A DNA stretch of 64,000 nt from Yinghuangia seranimata (GTDB lineage Bacteria; Actinomycetota; Actinomycetes; Streptomycetales; Streptomycetaceae), in assembly GCF_029953285.1 (NCBI RefSeq), contig NZ_JASAOI010000029.1, positions 186,001 through 250,000 of the forward strand, given 5' to 3'. The notes beneath the pieces were generated by a model. That model was not told the DNA's origin. It did not search any database and was given only the letters and a program-made list of their open reading frames with translations. The position numbers were made by a program, and so were the translations under genes. This document shows, one piece after another, positions 18,001-26,661 of this stretch (its first letter is position 1; every line of letters starts with the position of its first letter).

Positions 18001-21000
18001 CGCCGAGTTCCCGCTCGACGCGGTCCAGCCCAGCGGCCGGTTCCTCGACGACCTGCACCTGTCGTCGATCGTCGTCTCCGAGATCATCGTGGAGGCGACG
18101 CGCCGGCTCGGCCTGACCGTTCCGGTCGCCCCGACCGGCTACGCCACCGCCACGATCGCGGAGGTCGCCGACGCGCTGCGGCAGCTCGCGGAGACCGGTG
18201 AGGTCGCCGCCGAGGACGCCGAGGCCGTGGCCGCCCGTGTCGCTCCGCCCGGAGTCGCCCCGTGGGTCCGGGCGTTCGCCTCGACGTGGGAGGCGACGCC
18301 GGTCGGTGCGCGCACCGCGCACCGCTCGGTCGGCGCGTGGACGGTCGTCGGCGCCACGCCGGAGCACGACCCCGACGGCATCGCGGCGCGCCTGAAGACC
18401 GCGCTCGAAGAGGCCGAGTCCGGCACCGGCGTCGTCGTGTGGGTGCCCCCGCAGCGGGACACCGCGTGCGTGGACGTCCTGCGCGAGGGCGCGGCCGCCA
18501 TCCTCGGCAACAAGGCCGTCACCCGGGCGCTGTTCGTCCAGACCGGCCCCGGTGCCGCGGGCTTCGCCAAGACGCTTGCCCAGGAGGCCCCGTGGGTCTC
18601 CGTCGCGGTCGTCACCGTGCCGGCGGCCGGCGGCTTGGCGCCCGAGGCCGTTGCGGCGGCGCTCGCCGACGAGGTCCTGGCGGGCGCGGCGTTCGCGGAG
18701 ACCTCGGTCGACGCCGAAGGGGTGCGCCGCACACCCGTGATGCGTCCGATCGACGTCGACGGGGAGATCACCGAAGCGGGCCTCCCGCTCGGTGCCGAGG
18801 ACGTCGTGCTGGTCACCGGCGGCGGCAAGGGCATCGCCGCCGAATGCGCGCTCGATCTGGCGCGCGCGTCCGGCGCGGCCCTGATCCTCATGGGCCGCTC
18901 CGACCCGGCCGCCGACCCCGAACTGGCCGCCAACCTCGAGCGGGTGGCCGGCCAGGGCGTCCGCGCGGTGTACGCCCGCGCCGACGTCACCGACGCCGAA
19001 CGGGTCGCCGCCGCACTGGCCGAGGCCCGCGAACAGCTCGGCGGAGGACCGGTCACCGCGCTGCTCCACGGCGCGGGCGGCAACGTCCCCAAGCTCCTGG
19101 AGGAGCTCACGGACGAGGACTACCGGCGCACCATCGGCCCCAAGGTCGACGGCATGCGCACCGTCCTGGCCGCCGTCGAACCCGAACGCCTGCGGCTGCT
19201 GGTCACGTTCGGCTCGATGACCGGGCGCGCCGGGCTCCGCGGCAACGCCGACTACGCGATCGCGAACGAGTGGCAGAGCGACGAGGTCGAGCGCCTCGCC
19301 GCCGAACTGCCCAACTGCCGCTGCCGCGCCGTCGAGTGGTCGGTGTGGTCGGGCGTCGGCATGGGCGAGCGCCTCGGCACCGTCGACAACCTCAGCCGCA
19401 CCGGCATGACCGCGATCACGCCGGACGCCGGCGTGGCCATGCTGCGCGCGCTGGCCACCGACCCGGCCGCGCCGGTCGTCACGCTCGTCACCGGCCGCTT
19501 CGGCGAGATGCCGACGCTGCCGCTGGAGCGGCCCGAACTGCCGCTGCTGCGCTTCCTGGAGACGCCGCGGGTGTACTACCCCGGTGTCGAACTGGTCGCG
19601 GACGCCGAGATGAGCATGGCGTTCGACCCGATCCTGGTCGACCACGCGTTCCACGGAAACGCCGTGATCCCCGGCACGCTGGGCATGGAGATCATGGCGC
19701 AGGCCGCCGTCGGCGTCATGGGCCTGGACGAGGTGCCGGTGCTGGAGGACGTCGAGTTCCTGCGCACCGTCGACGTCCCCGCCGAGGGCGCCGTCACGGT
19801 GCGCGTCGCGGCCCTGGTCACCGCGCCCGGCCGGGTGGAGACGGTGGTCCGCACGTCGGCCACCGGGTTCCACACCGACCACTACCGCGCGGTGTGCCGG
19901 TTCGGCACCGAAGCCCACCCCGGCCACGGGTACGCGGCCGAGGGCGACGCCGAACTGCCGCCGATCGTGCTGGACCCGGCCACCGACGTGTACGGCCCGG
20001 TGCTGTTCCACGGGCCCCGGTTCCAGTACCTGGAGAACGTCACCCGGATCGGCAAGTCCATCACCACGCACAGCAAGGTGGCTTCCGCCGAACCGCCGTT
20101 CGCGCACTTCCTGCCCGACAGGCTGGTGCTCGGCGACTTCGCCGCACGCGACGCCTACCTGCAGTCGGCGCAGCTGGCCGCGCCGGGCCTGCTGGTCGTG
20201 CCGGTGGGGCTCAAGCGGCTGGCGGTGGCCTCGCCGGCGGCGGGCACGGTGCCCGCCGACGTGATGCTGCGCCGCGCGAACCCGGGCGAGCGCACCAACA
20301 CGGCGGGCTGGAACATCGACGTGCTGGGCCCCGACGGGCAGCTCCTGGAGGTGTGGGAGGGCGTCCGCGGCGACGCCATCGGCACGCTGCCGCTGCCCGA
20401 CGTGTGGGCGCCGGCGCTGCTGGGCCCGTACCTGGAGATCAGCGGCCTGCTGCTGGACCGCCGGGTCGACGTGCACGTCGAACCCGACCGGTCCGGCACG
20501 AGCCGCCGGGCGATGTCGGACCTGGCGCTGCGCCGCCTGCTGGGCGCGCAGACCACGGTCAGGCGGCGCCCGGACGGGCGGCCCGAGGTGTCCGGCGGGC
20601 CGACCGTCTCGGTCGCCCACGGCGCCGGGGTCACGCTCGCCGCGGCGGTGCACGGGGGTGTGCTCGGCTGCGACGTCGAGACCGTCCTGACCCGCACCGA
20701 CCGCAAGTGGCAGGGCCTGCTCGGCGAGCAGAACCTCGCGCTCGCGGACGCGCTCGCCGCACAGCGCGGCGAGGACGCCGCCGTCGCCAGGACCCGTCTC
20801 TGGGCCGCGCAGGAGTGCGCGGTCAAGGCCGGGATGGCCGCGCCCACCGCGTTCACGCTCGCCGAGACCGCGGTGCCGGACGCGGAGAACGACGGCTGGG
20901 CGGTGCTCGGCGCGGGAGCGCAGCGGGTCGCCACCTTGGCGGTCCGGGTCCAGGGCACGGCCGAGCCGGTGGTGTTCGCGTTCCTGGGCGACCGGGACGC

Positions 21001-21088
21001 GGACACCGAGGGCGAGGCCGTGGGCTGGCACAAGGGGCCGCGCGACAGCGACGGCACCGGCGCCGGCACCGGCCAGGGCGGGCGGTGA
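15068..21088 (+). CDS. enediyne-type iterative type I polyketide synthase, PKSE (2006 aa)
   Basis: Domains in order (approximate residues): KS 1-440 with active Cys213 in VDGACASSL; AT 540-860 with Ser661 in GHSLGEL; a charged linker with KKRKS and ADADADAD; ACP 970-1045 with LHLSSI in place of the usual GxDSL (Ser1000 the likely pantetheine site); KR 1240-1420 with VTGGGKGI and catalytic Tyr1396 in GNADYAIAN; DH 1500-1760 with His1526 in VDHAFHG; and a C-terminal phosphopantetheinyl transferase (GCDVET, WAAQECAVKAG). This order and the self-pantetheinylating tail are diagnostic of PKSE enzymes, which build a linear polyene from malonyl-CoA. The GTG at 15068 has AAGGGAG 5 nt upstream. The gene is followed after 4 bp by the cognate thioesterase. 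Confidence 0.95.
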   Translation: MTSRIAIVGMACRFPDADNGLDLWENVLASRRSFRRIPPERIRLEDYYSPDVNAPDAFYTTQAALIKDWEFDRLRYKVAGSTYRRSDLAHWLTLEVSGEALADAGFPGGAGAPRENTGVLLGNSLTGEGYRTGLLRVRWPFVRRAVASVLAEEADMDTQRLAELLDRMEEVYKEPFPEWDGDSLAGGLSNTIAGRVCNHFDLGGGGYTVDGACASSLLAVATACNALANGDLDLAVAGGVDISIDTNELIGFARVGALSRTRMRVYDQRSDGFWPGEGAGMFVLMREEDALAQGRRIRAVVRGWGISSDGAGGITRPETDGQRLALERAYARAGYGPDEVAFFEGHGTGTAVGDAAELMAISEARRNADPGVAPAAIGSVKANIGHTKSAAGAAGLIKAIMAVNHRVLPPTTGCERPHPVLTEDRPALRVLRRAEEWPEDMPARAGVSGAGFGGINSHVTIESADPAPRRRRLDARTRALSASTQDAELFLLDADTLTALADRAKSEADHVRWLSFAELAAYAGDLNRRLTHRAVRAAVVADSPESACERFEKLAGLIGEGTESLIDAAGGLFLGAVGEAPRIAYLFPGQGSGSRTDGGALRRRFETVDELYKGVPALGVDLSGDHVDTAVAQPRIVTGSVAGLRVLADAGVSAIAAAGHSLGELVALHWAGAFDEDTVLKLAAARGAAMRELATESGAMASLATGAADAESLIGAEPVVLAGLNSPRQTVVSGPSEAVDRVVAKAAERGVQAVRLQVSHAFHSPLVAPAADAFAARLVDAEVRPPRRTVVSTVTGSALEPEADVRGLLRDQIEAPVRFTDALETIAKHADLLVEVGPGEVLTGLARETVAVPVLPMRTDEESVGGLLRVLGAAFALGAPLRPDELAAGRVVVGYDPDRIGEFIPNIVETGAVELPEELAALYGAGAPARPRPKKRKSAVADADADADDEPTSSDEAQDGDTPPEDALLLLRRLVAERAEFPLDAVQPSGRFLDDLHLSSIVVSEIIVEATRRLGLTVPVAPTGYATATIAEVADALRQLAETGEVAAEDAEAVAARVAPPGVAPWVRAFASTWEATPVGARTAHRSVGAWTVVGATPEHDPDGIAARLKTALEEAESGTGVVVWVPPQRDTACVDVLREGAAAILGNKAVTRALFVQTGPGAAGFAKTLAQEAPWVSVAVVTVPAAGGLAPEAVAAALADEVLAGAAFAETSVDAEGVRRTPVMRPIDVDGEITEAGLPLGAEDVVLVTGGGKGIAAECALDLARASGAALILMGRSDPAADPELAANLERVAGQGVRAVYARADVTDAERVAAALAEAREQLGGGPVTALLHGAGGNVPKLLEELTDEDYRRTIGPKVDGMRTVLAAVEPERLRLLVTFGSMTGRAGLRGNADYAIANEWQSDEVERLAAELPNCRCRAVEWSVWSGVGMGERLGTVDNLSRTGMTAITPDAGVAMLRALATDPAAPVVTLVTGRFGEMPTLPLERPELPLLRFLETPRVYYPGVELVADAEMSMAFDPILVDHAFHGNAVIPGTLGMEIMAQAAVGVMGLDEVPVLEDVEFLRTVDVPAEGAVTVRVAALVTAPGRVETVVRTSATGFHTDHYRAVCRFGTEAHPGHGYAAEGDAELPPIVLDPATDVYGPVLFHGPRFQYLENVTRIGKSITTHSKVASAEPPFAHFLPDRLVLGDFAARDAYLQSAQLAAPGLLVVPVGLKRLAVASPAAGTVPADVMLRRANPGERTNTAGWNIDVLGPDGQLLEVWEGVRGDAIGTLPLPDVWAPALLGPYLEISGLLLDRRVDVHVEPDRSGTSRRAMSDLALRRLLGAQTTVRRRPDGRPEVSGGPTVSVAHGAGVTLAAAVHGGVLGCDVETVLTRTDRKWQGLLGEQNLALADALAAQRGEDAAVARTRLWAAQECAVKAGMAAPTAFTLAETAVPDAENDGWAVLGAGAQRVATLAVRVQGTAEPVVFAFLGDRDADTEGEAVGWHKGPRDSDGTGAGTGQGGR

Positions 21089-21092
21089 CGCC

Positions 21093-21563
21093 GTGGACGC
21101 CTACGAGTTCCGGCACATCGTCACGTTCGAGGACACCGACCTGCTCGGCAACGTCAACTTCGTCAACTACCTGAGCTGGCAGGGGCGGGCGCGCGAGCTG
21201 TTCCTGCGCGACTTCGCCTCCGGCGTGGTCGCCGGCTTCGGCGGGGGCGTGCGGCTGCTCACCGTCAACTGCGGCTGCACGTTCCTCAAGGAACTGACGG
21301 TGTTCGACGAGGTCGTGGTCCGGATGCGGCTGACCGAGCTCGGCCAGACGCAGATGGTCATGGGCTTCGAGTACTGGCGGCAACTGCCCTCCGGCGGCGA
21401 GGAACTCGTCGCCACCGGGGAGCAGCGCTGCGCGTGCGTACAGCCGGACGCCACCGGGCGCATGGTCCCGGCCCGGGTGCCGCAGGAGATGCGGCAGATC
21501 CTGGACCTGACCAAGCCCGCGGCCGGGTCGCCCGCGTGGCTGCGGCAGGGAGTCCACGAGTAG
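21093..21563 (+). CDS. enediyne-type hotdog thioesterase, E10/CalE7-like (156 aa)
   Basis: Single hotdog-fold acyl thioesterase that releases the polyene from the PKSE acyl carrier domain. The N-terminal stretch from YEFRHIV through DTDLLGNVNFVNYL to WQGRARELFL matches the SgcE10/CalE7/DynE7 group as I know it, including the LxGNVxxVNYxxWQGRxRE core that lines the active site. A C-terminal RVPQEMRQIL also fits. The GTG start is 4 bp after the PKS stop, so the two are one operon. The length of about 155 residues is typical. It is followed by a strong terminator. Confidence 0.93.
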   Translation: MDAYEFRHIVTFEDTDLLGNVNFVNYLSWQGRARELFLRDFASGVVAGFGGGVRLLTVNCGCTFLKELTVFDEVVVRMRLTELGQTQMVMGFEYWRQLPSGGEELVATGEQRCACVQPDATGRMVPARVPQEMRQILDLTKPAAGSPAWLRQGVHE

Positions 21564-21580
21564 GGCTCGTCCGTTCGAAC

Positions 21581-21610
21581 CGGCGGGGCGCGGTCTTCCG
21601 CGCCCCGCCG
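21581..21610 (+). terminator. terminator of the PKS-thioesterase operon, 13-bp stem
   Basis: CGGCGGGGCGCGG, loop TCTT, perfect complement, 17 bp after the thioesterase stop. It separates the two-gene polyketide unit from the methyltransferase gene, which therefore probably is not part of the same transcript. Confidence 0.85.
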
Positions 21611-21632
21611 TCACCCCGACCAGGAGCACAAC

Positions 21633-22466
21633 ATGGAAGCCGTTTCCCACACCGCCCTCTGGGCCGCAGCCGTCCGCGCGGCCGAAACCATCCGCCCCGA
21701 CGCGCTGTTCGCCGACCCGGCGGCGGGATTCCTCGCGGGCCCGCTCGGCCCGGAGCTGATGGCCCGTTACGACCGGCCCGGCACCGCCGACTTCATCGCC
21801 ATCCGCACCCGCTACGTCGACGACGCCCTGGTACGCGCGGCCCCACGCCAGGTCGTCCTGCTCGCCGCCGGCCTCGACATGCGCGCGTCCCGCCTGGCCT
21901 GGCCGGACGGCACGGCACTGTACGAGGTCGACCACGCCGAGCTGTTCGCGTGGAAGGAGGCCCGCCTCGCCGAGTACGCCGCAGCCTCCGACGGCACCGC
22001 CGCCGAACCCTCCGTCGACGTCCACCGGGTGGGCGCCGACCTCGCCGGCGACGCGGCCGACTGGACGGACGCCCTCCGCGCCGCGGGCTGGGACGCGGAG
22101 CAGCCGACCACCTGGGTCACCGAAGGCCTGCTCTTCTACCTGACCGAGGAGACCGCCGGCGGCCTCCTGACCACGCTCGCCGACCTGTCCGCGCCCGGCA
22201 GCGTGCTGATCGGCGACGTCGTGTCGCAGCAGACCCTGCTGAGCCCCATGGCCGCCGAAGCCCTCGCCAAGCTCGCCGAGGACGGCGCCCCCTGGACCTT
22301 CGGCACCGACGACCCCGAGACCTTCCTCGCCGCGTCAGGCTGGAAGCACGAAGAGCTCCTCATGCCGGGCGAGCCGGGCGCCCACTTCGACCGCTGGCCC
22401 TTCCCGCCCCTCCCCCGCGAAATCCCCCTGATTCCAAGGAACTTCCTCTTCACCGCCGCACACTGA
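21633..22466 (+). CDS. SAM-dependent methyltransferase, leucine carboxyl methyltransferase-like (277 aa)
   Basis: Class I methyltransferase of the TIGR00027/LCM group common in actinobacteria. Evidence: an N-terminal region with DALFADPAAG, IAIRTRYVDD, the SAM-binding VVLLAAGLDMRASRL, acidic VEDHAE-like VDHAELF, and WVTEGLLFYL. The ATG at 21633 follows AGGAG at 7 nt. Most relatives have no known substrate. A hairpin terminator upstream argues against co-transcription with the PKS, but a tailoring role cannot be excluded. Confidence 0.88.
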   Translation: MEAVSHTALWAAAVRAAETIRPDALFADPAAGFLAGPLGPELMARYDRPGTADFIAIRTRYVDDALVRAAPRQVVLLAAGLDMRASRLAWPDGTALYEVDHAELFAWKEARLAEYAAASDGTAAEPSVDVHRVGADLAGDAADWTDALRAAGWDAEQPTTWVTEGLLFYLTEETAGGLLTTLADLSAPGSVLIGDVVSQQTLLSPMAAEALAKLAEDGAPWTFGTDDPETFLAASGWKHEELLMPGEPGAHFDRWPFPPLPREIPLIPRNFLFTAAH

Positions 22467-22584
22467 CCCGGGGTCCGGCGCCAAAACCAGGTGGCACGCC
22501 GGGGAGTGGGCCGTTATCGTCTGCGGCGATGACGACTCACTCCCTTGGCAGATTGGGGGTCCGTTCCGCAAAGTGTGAGTGCTG

Positions 22585-23913
22585 ATGGGCATTCTCACCG
22601 CGGACGGGGATCCCCGCCTTTCGCTCTGGCTGCGCGTGCGCGAGTTCGCCGTGCCGCCCACTGTGATCGAGACCGCGACAGCGCGCAGGCAGGCCGGCGA
22701 CTGGGCCGGGGCGTGCGCCGCTGCGAGTGTCGACGTCGATGTCGACCTGCGTGCCGCCAAACGGGCCCACGGGCGTGAGTTCCACGCGCGGGTGCGGTCC
22801 GATCTCCGGTATCTCGCTCCCGACCTGCTGCGCTGGCACATGCCGCGCGTCGCGCCCGACGGGCTGCTGCGGCCCGGCCTGACCGTCGCCCTCGCGGACT
22901 ACGGCACGGCCGAGGACGGACAGCCGCTCCAGCTGGTGGCGAGGACGCCGCCCTCGTGGGCGGGTGCCGGGCAGCGGATCAGCCTCGCGTTGTGGGACGG
23001 CAGCCGTGCCGGCAAGCGCCTGCGGCTGCACCCCCACCCGCATCCCGGCCGCCGGTTCCGGCTCGACCTGCACCGGCACCTGTGGGACGCGCGCAGGGCG
23101 GGCGAGCTGCGGACGCGGTCCGGCGCGGACCGTACCGACGCCACCCAGGGCAGCCGTGCATCCGCCATGCCGGCCACGCTGCATTGTGCGGTCGAGCGGT
23201 GGGCCGAAGAGGCCGGTCTCGTGCTCGCCGACGCGGGCAGGACGGCCGGCCCGGTCGTGGTGCGCGCGTCGTCCCGGCGGCTGGTGGTGGAGACGGGCGG
23301 CGCGCCGCGGGTCACCGAGGCACGCCCGGGCGACGACCTTTCTACGCTCCCGGTCCTCCCCGACGCCGCGACCTGGACGCTGCCGGACCTGGAACTGCTC
23401 CGCGGCGGCCTCATCACCCCCGACCGCCTGCACCCGCTCGTCGCGGCGGCGCTGGTGCCGGGCTTCAGACCGCCCGAGGCCGCGGCGGACCCGGCGCGCG
23501 GCCCGCAGGTCGTCGAGTGCCGGGGCGCGCTGCACCGTGTCGGCTTCGTCGACGGTCGGCTCGCCCCGTTGGACCACGACCCCGTCGAGATCCGCCGCGA
23601 AGAGCTGCTCATGGCGCTGACCGGCACACCGCTCCCGTGCCTGCAAGTCATCGACCAGGCGCACCGGCGGCCGGACAGCCTCAGCGCGATCCGCGAACGC
23701 CTCAACCACGGCGACTACACCGGAGCGCTCACGGTCGTCGAGGCCCTGCTCGGGCCCGGCGCCGTGCTGCGCGAAGGCTCACTGCGCGACGCGCTCGACG
23801 CCGCCGTCGAGGACCGGATCGCCTACGGGCTCTACCGGGCGGGCCTCGTCGACACCCGACACGCCATCCCCTCCCACTGGGAACGCCGCTTCCAGAAGCG
23901 CATCCGGCCATAA
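22585..23913 (+). CDS. uncharacterised protein in MoxR/VWA cassette (442 aa)
   Basis: No recognised domain. The protein is mixed alpha/beta, Arg- and Asp-rich, without signal peptide or membrane segment. A central region (PATLHCAVERWAEEAG) and a C-terminal helical segment with two similar stretches (RREELLMALTG, REGSLRDALDAAVEDRI) can be seen. It stands 51 bp before a MoxR-like ATPase gene, which in turn overlaps a VWA/metallopeptidase gene. I recall similar three-gene sets in streptomycetes, so it is probably the substrate or adaptor partner of the ATPase (inference). The ATG at 22585 is chosen; a GTG two codons earlier is possible. Confidence 0.75.
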   Translation: MGILTADGDPRLSLWLRVREFAVPPTVIETATARRQAGDWAGACAAASVDVDVDLRAAKRAHGREFHARVRSDLRYLAPDLLRWHMPRVAPDGLLRPGLTVALADYGTAEDGQPLQLVARTPPSWAGAGQRISLALWDGSRAGKRLRLHPHPHPGRRFRLDLHRHLWDARRAGELRTRSGADRTDATQGSRASAMPATLHCAVERWAEEAGLVLADAGRTAGPVVVRASSRRLVVETGGAPRVTEARPGDDLSTLPVLPDAATWTLPDLELLRGGLITPDRLHPLVAAALVPGFRPPEAAADPARGPQVVECRGALHRVGFVDGRLAPLDHDPVEIRREELLMALTGTPLPCLQVIDQAHRRPDSLSAIRERLNHGDYTGALTVVEALLGPGAVLREGSLRDALDAAVEDRIAYGLYRAGLVDTRHAIPSHWERRFQKRIRP

Positions 23914-23964
23914 CAGCGCACTGAACCAGCCCTGCCTCGTCTCACACCCCAAAGGTGATCACCC

Positions 23965-25215
23965 ATGCCTGGATACGCCATGCCCCTGTTCGACGCCCCC
24001 GCCCAGCCGACGCAGCTCGACGTCTCCGCCACGCTGCTCGCGATGCTGCGCGACACCGACACCGAACCGCGCCCCGACACCCAACTCGAAGCCCTGACCC
24101 TGGCCGTCGCCGCCGACCTCCCGGTGCTCCTGTGGGGTGAACCGGGCATCGGCAAGACCGCCGCGCTGACGCAGCTCGCCGAGACCCTGGACCTGCCGCT
24201 CACCACGGTGATCGCCAGCGTGCACGAACCGTCCGACTTCTCCGGCCTGCCGATCGTCGGCGACGACCCGGCGCAGCAGGGCGTGCCGATGGCCCCGCCG
24301 GACTGGGCGGTTCGCCTCGTGCGGGCCGGACGCGGACTGCTGTTCCTCGACGAACTGTCCACCGCCCCACCGGCCGTGCAGGCCGCGCTGCTCCGCCTCG
24401 TCCTCGAACGCCGCATCGGCGCGCTCCAACTGCCGCCCGAGGTCCGCATCGTGGCCGCCGCCAACCCGCGCTCGTCGGCGGCGGACGGATGGGAGCTGAG
24501 CCCGCCGCTCGCGAACCGGTTCGTGCACCTGCAGTGGACGCACGACCACGAGGTGGTGGTGCGCGGCCTCGGCGGCACGTGGCCGGTCGCGACACTCCCC
24601 CGCCTCGCCCCCGAACGGCTCGCCGACGCCGTGGACTTCGCCCGCCGAGCGGTGTGCGGCATGCTGACCGGCCGACCCCGCCTGGTGCACCAGATGCCCA
24701 CCAGCGAGACCCGCCGGGGCGGCGCGTGGTCGTCGCCGCGCAGCTGGGAGATGGCGTTGCGGCTGGTCGCGTTCGCGACCGCCGCCGACTCGTCCCGTGA
24801 CGTGCTCTCGCTCCTGGTCCGCGGCACGGTCGGCGACGGGCCGGGCCTCGAACTGCTCGCCTACATCGACCGCATGGACCTGCCCGACCCCGAGACCTTG
24901 CTCGCCGACCCGGAGGGCGCGGAGCTGCCCGAGCGCGGCGACCTGCGCCAATGCGTCCTGGACGGCGTCGTCGAGGCGTTCCGGAACCGCCCGGACCGGG
25001 CCCGCTGGGACGCGGCCTGGCGGCTGCTGGCCCGGGCCGCCGAGACCGGGCCGCCGGACCTGGTCGCGGTGCCCGCGAGCACCCTCGCCTCCCTGCGCGA
25101 GCAGGACTGGGACGTGCCGCCCGCGATCGACAAGCTGGCCGGCGTCGTGTCGATGTCGCAGCGTGCGGACCGCGCGGCGGCGCGGGTCGGTGCCGGCGCG
25201 CCGGTGGGCCGATGA
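23965..25215 (+). CDS. MoxR-like AAA ATPase (416 aa)
   Basis: AAA+ ATPase of the dynein-related (AAA_5)/MoxR type: Walker A WGEPGIGKTAAL, a loop HEPSDFSGLP, Walker B LLFLDELSTAPPAVQ, sensor 1 VAAANPRSSAADG and an arginine-finger region SPPLANRFVHL. The C-terminal 150 residues form a helical lid. MoxR ATPases work with VWA proteins as metal- or cofactor-insertion or remodelling chaperones. The ATG at 23965 has AAGGTGAT upstream. The stop overlaps the start of the VWA-like partner (ATGA), giving stoichiometric expression. Confidence 0.92.
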   Translation: MPGYAMPLFDAPAQPTQLDVSATLLAMLRDTDTEPRPDTQLEALTLAVAADLPVLLWGEPGIGKTAALTQLAETLDLPLTTVIASVHEPSDFSGLPIVGDDPAQQGVPMAPPDWAVRLVRAGRGLLFLDELSTAPPAVQAALLRLVLERRIGALQLPPEVRIVAAANPRSSAADGWELSPPLANRFVHLQWTHDHEVVVRGLGGTWPVATLPRLAPERLADAVDFARRAVCGMLTGRPRLVHQMPTSETRRGGAWSSPRSWEMALRLVAFATAADSSRDVLSLLVRGTVGDGPGLELLAYIDRMDLPDPETLLADPEGAELPERGDLRQCVLDGVVEAFRNRPDRARWDAAWRLLARAAETGPPDLVAVPASTLASLREQDWDVPPAIDKLAGVVSMSQRADRAAARVGAGAPVGR

Positions 25216-26519
25216 GCGCCCCGGGGACGCGTGCGTCCGCGGCGGAGCCGGCGCCGCTGGACGCCGAGAAGCTGTTCGCCGCCCGGCTCCAGGCCGTCCG
25301 CGCCCGGCCGTACCTGGCGTCGGCGTTGTTCGCGCTCCACCCGGTGGCGTCGCGCTTCGTCCCGACGATGGCCGTCGACCCGTACTGGCGGTGCTACGTC
25401 TCGCCCGCGTTCGTGGCGCAGACCCCGGTCGAGGAGCTGGCCGGCGTGTGGGTGCACGAGGTGTCGCACCTGCTGCGCGAGCACCACGGACGCGGCGACC
25501 GGGCCGCGCACGCGCTCGGCCTGACCGGCTCCGGCGGACGGCTGCGCGTGAACATCGCGGCGGACTTCGAGATCAACGACGACATCTACGGGGACGGCCT
25601 GGCGAAGCCGTCGGGCGTCGTCGAACCGGAGATGCTGGACCTGGCCCCTGGCCTGCTCATGGAGGACTACCTGCACCAGTTCCGCTTGGGTCAGCACACC
25701 GAGCGCCTGGTGTGGCTGGACTGCGGCAGCGGCGCCGACGGTCTGACGCGGCGCTGGGACCTGGGTCCGAACGGCTCGCGCGGCCTGAGCGAACAGGAGC
25801 GCGACACCGTCAGGTTCCGCGTCGCCGAGGGCATCAGGGCCCGGCCCGGCGACGCCCCGGAGGGCTGGCGGAGGTGGGCGGACAAGGCGTTCCATCCGCC
25901 GCAGCCGTGGCTGCAACTGCTGGGCGCGGCGGTGCGTTCGGTCATCTCGGCGGCCGGGGCGGCCGACGACTACACGTACGGCCGCCCGGGCAGGCGCTCC
26001 ACGGCGCTGCCGGGCACGGTGCTGCCGAGCCTGCGCCGTCGGCCGCCGCACGTCGCGGTGGTCATCGACACATCGGGGTCGGTCAGCGACAGCGAGCTGG
26101 GCAGCGCACTGCTCGAAGTCGCCGCGATCTCCCGGGCGGTGGGCGGGCGGCGCGACCTGGTGAGCGTGGTGTCGTGCGACGCGGCGGCGCGGGTCGCGGG
26201 TCCCGTGTGCGAGGCGGAGAACATTCCGCTGATCGGCGGCGGGGGCACCGACCTGCGTGAAGGCTTCACCACGGCGCTGAAGCGGCACCCGGACGTGATC
26301 GTCGCGCTGACGGACGGGCAGACGCCGTGGCCGAGCCGCAAGCCGCCGTGCCGCACGGTGGTGGGCCTGTTCCCGCGCGCGGGCCACGTCGACGAGGACG
26401 ACCCGGACTACGTGCCGGACCTGCCGCCCGCCTGGGCGCGGGTCGTCAACATCGGGCAGCACGGACCGCCGCCGGGCGCGCGCACCAGGCGGCCCCCACG
26501 CGGACGTGTCTCGCCCTAG
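25212..26519 (+). CDS. DUF2201-type protein: putative metallopeptidase + VWA-like domain (435 aa)
   Basis: The N-terminal domain carries an HExxH zinc motif (HEVSHLLREHHGR) about 90 residues in, followed by IAADFEINDD, as in the DUF2201_N putative metallopeptidase family. The C-terminal domain is VWA-like, with the MIDAS start VVIDTSGSVSDSEL, a later GGGGTDLREGF and VALTDGQTPW. The combination suggests metal-ion-dependent partner binding coupled to an ATPase. Translationally coupled to the MoxR gene through ATGA. Substrate unknown. Cytoplasmic. Confidence 0.88.
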   Translation: MSAPGTRASAAEPAPLDAEKLFAARLQAVRARPYLASALFALHPVASRFVPTMAVDPYWRCYVSPAFVAQTPVEELAGVWVHEVSHLLREHHGRGDRAAHALGLTGSGGRLRVNIAADFEINDDIYGDGLAKPSGVVEPEMLDLAPGLLMEDYLHQFRLGQHTERLVWLDCGSGADGLTRRWDLGPNGSRGLSEQERDTVRFRVAEGIRARPGDAPEGWRRWADKAFHPPQPWLQLLGAAVRSVISAAGAADDYTYGRPGRRSTALPGTVLPSLRRRPPHVAVVIDTSGSVSDSELGSALLEVAAISRAVGGRRDLVSVVSCDAAARVAGPVCEAENIPLIGGGGTDLREGFTTALKRHPDVIVALTDGQTPWPSRKPPCRTVVGLFPRAGHVDEDDPDYVPDLPPAWARVVNIGQHGPPPGARTRRPPRGRVSP

Positions 26520-26532
26520 GCGCCGGCCGCGG

Positions 26533-26661
26533 TCACGGCATCTCCAGGATCGTGATGCCGTACTTGTCGCGGCCCGCGACGATCCGCATGGCCTCGACGG
26601 CCTGGTCGCGGACCACTCCGGCCAGGTTGTTGCCGGGGGAAGGGCGTCGGAACGCGGATCT
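26533..26661 (-). pseudogene. C-terminal gene remnant next to TnpB element
   Basis: The minus strand reads NNLAGVVRDQAVEAMR, then IVAGRDKYGITILEMP and a stop, with no upstream coding sequence except the mobile element. It looks like the last 35-40 codons of an enzyme cut by the insertion. It may be the far end of the quinone-oxidoreductase-like gene whose first 50 codons lie on the other side of the element, or a different gene if a deletion occurred. I cannot identify it. The first 16-20 bases beside the element correspond to the predicted TnpB guide. Confidence 0.5.

Noticed and set aside
15134-21031. Very long minus-strand open frame (about 1965 codons) opposite the PKS gene
   Set aside because: It is Arg/Gly/Asp-rich with no domain motifs and mirrors the codon bias of the PKS; a GC-skew artefact.
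21633-22466. Methyltransferase as part of the polyketide operon
   Set aside because: A perfect 13-bp terminator lies between them and the enzyme belongs to a broad family found in many contexts; linkage remains only possible.
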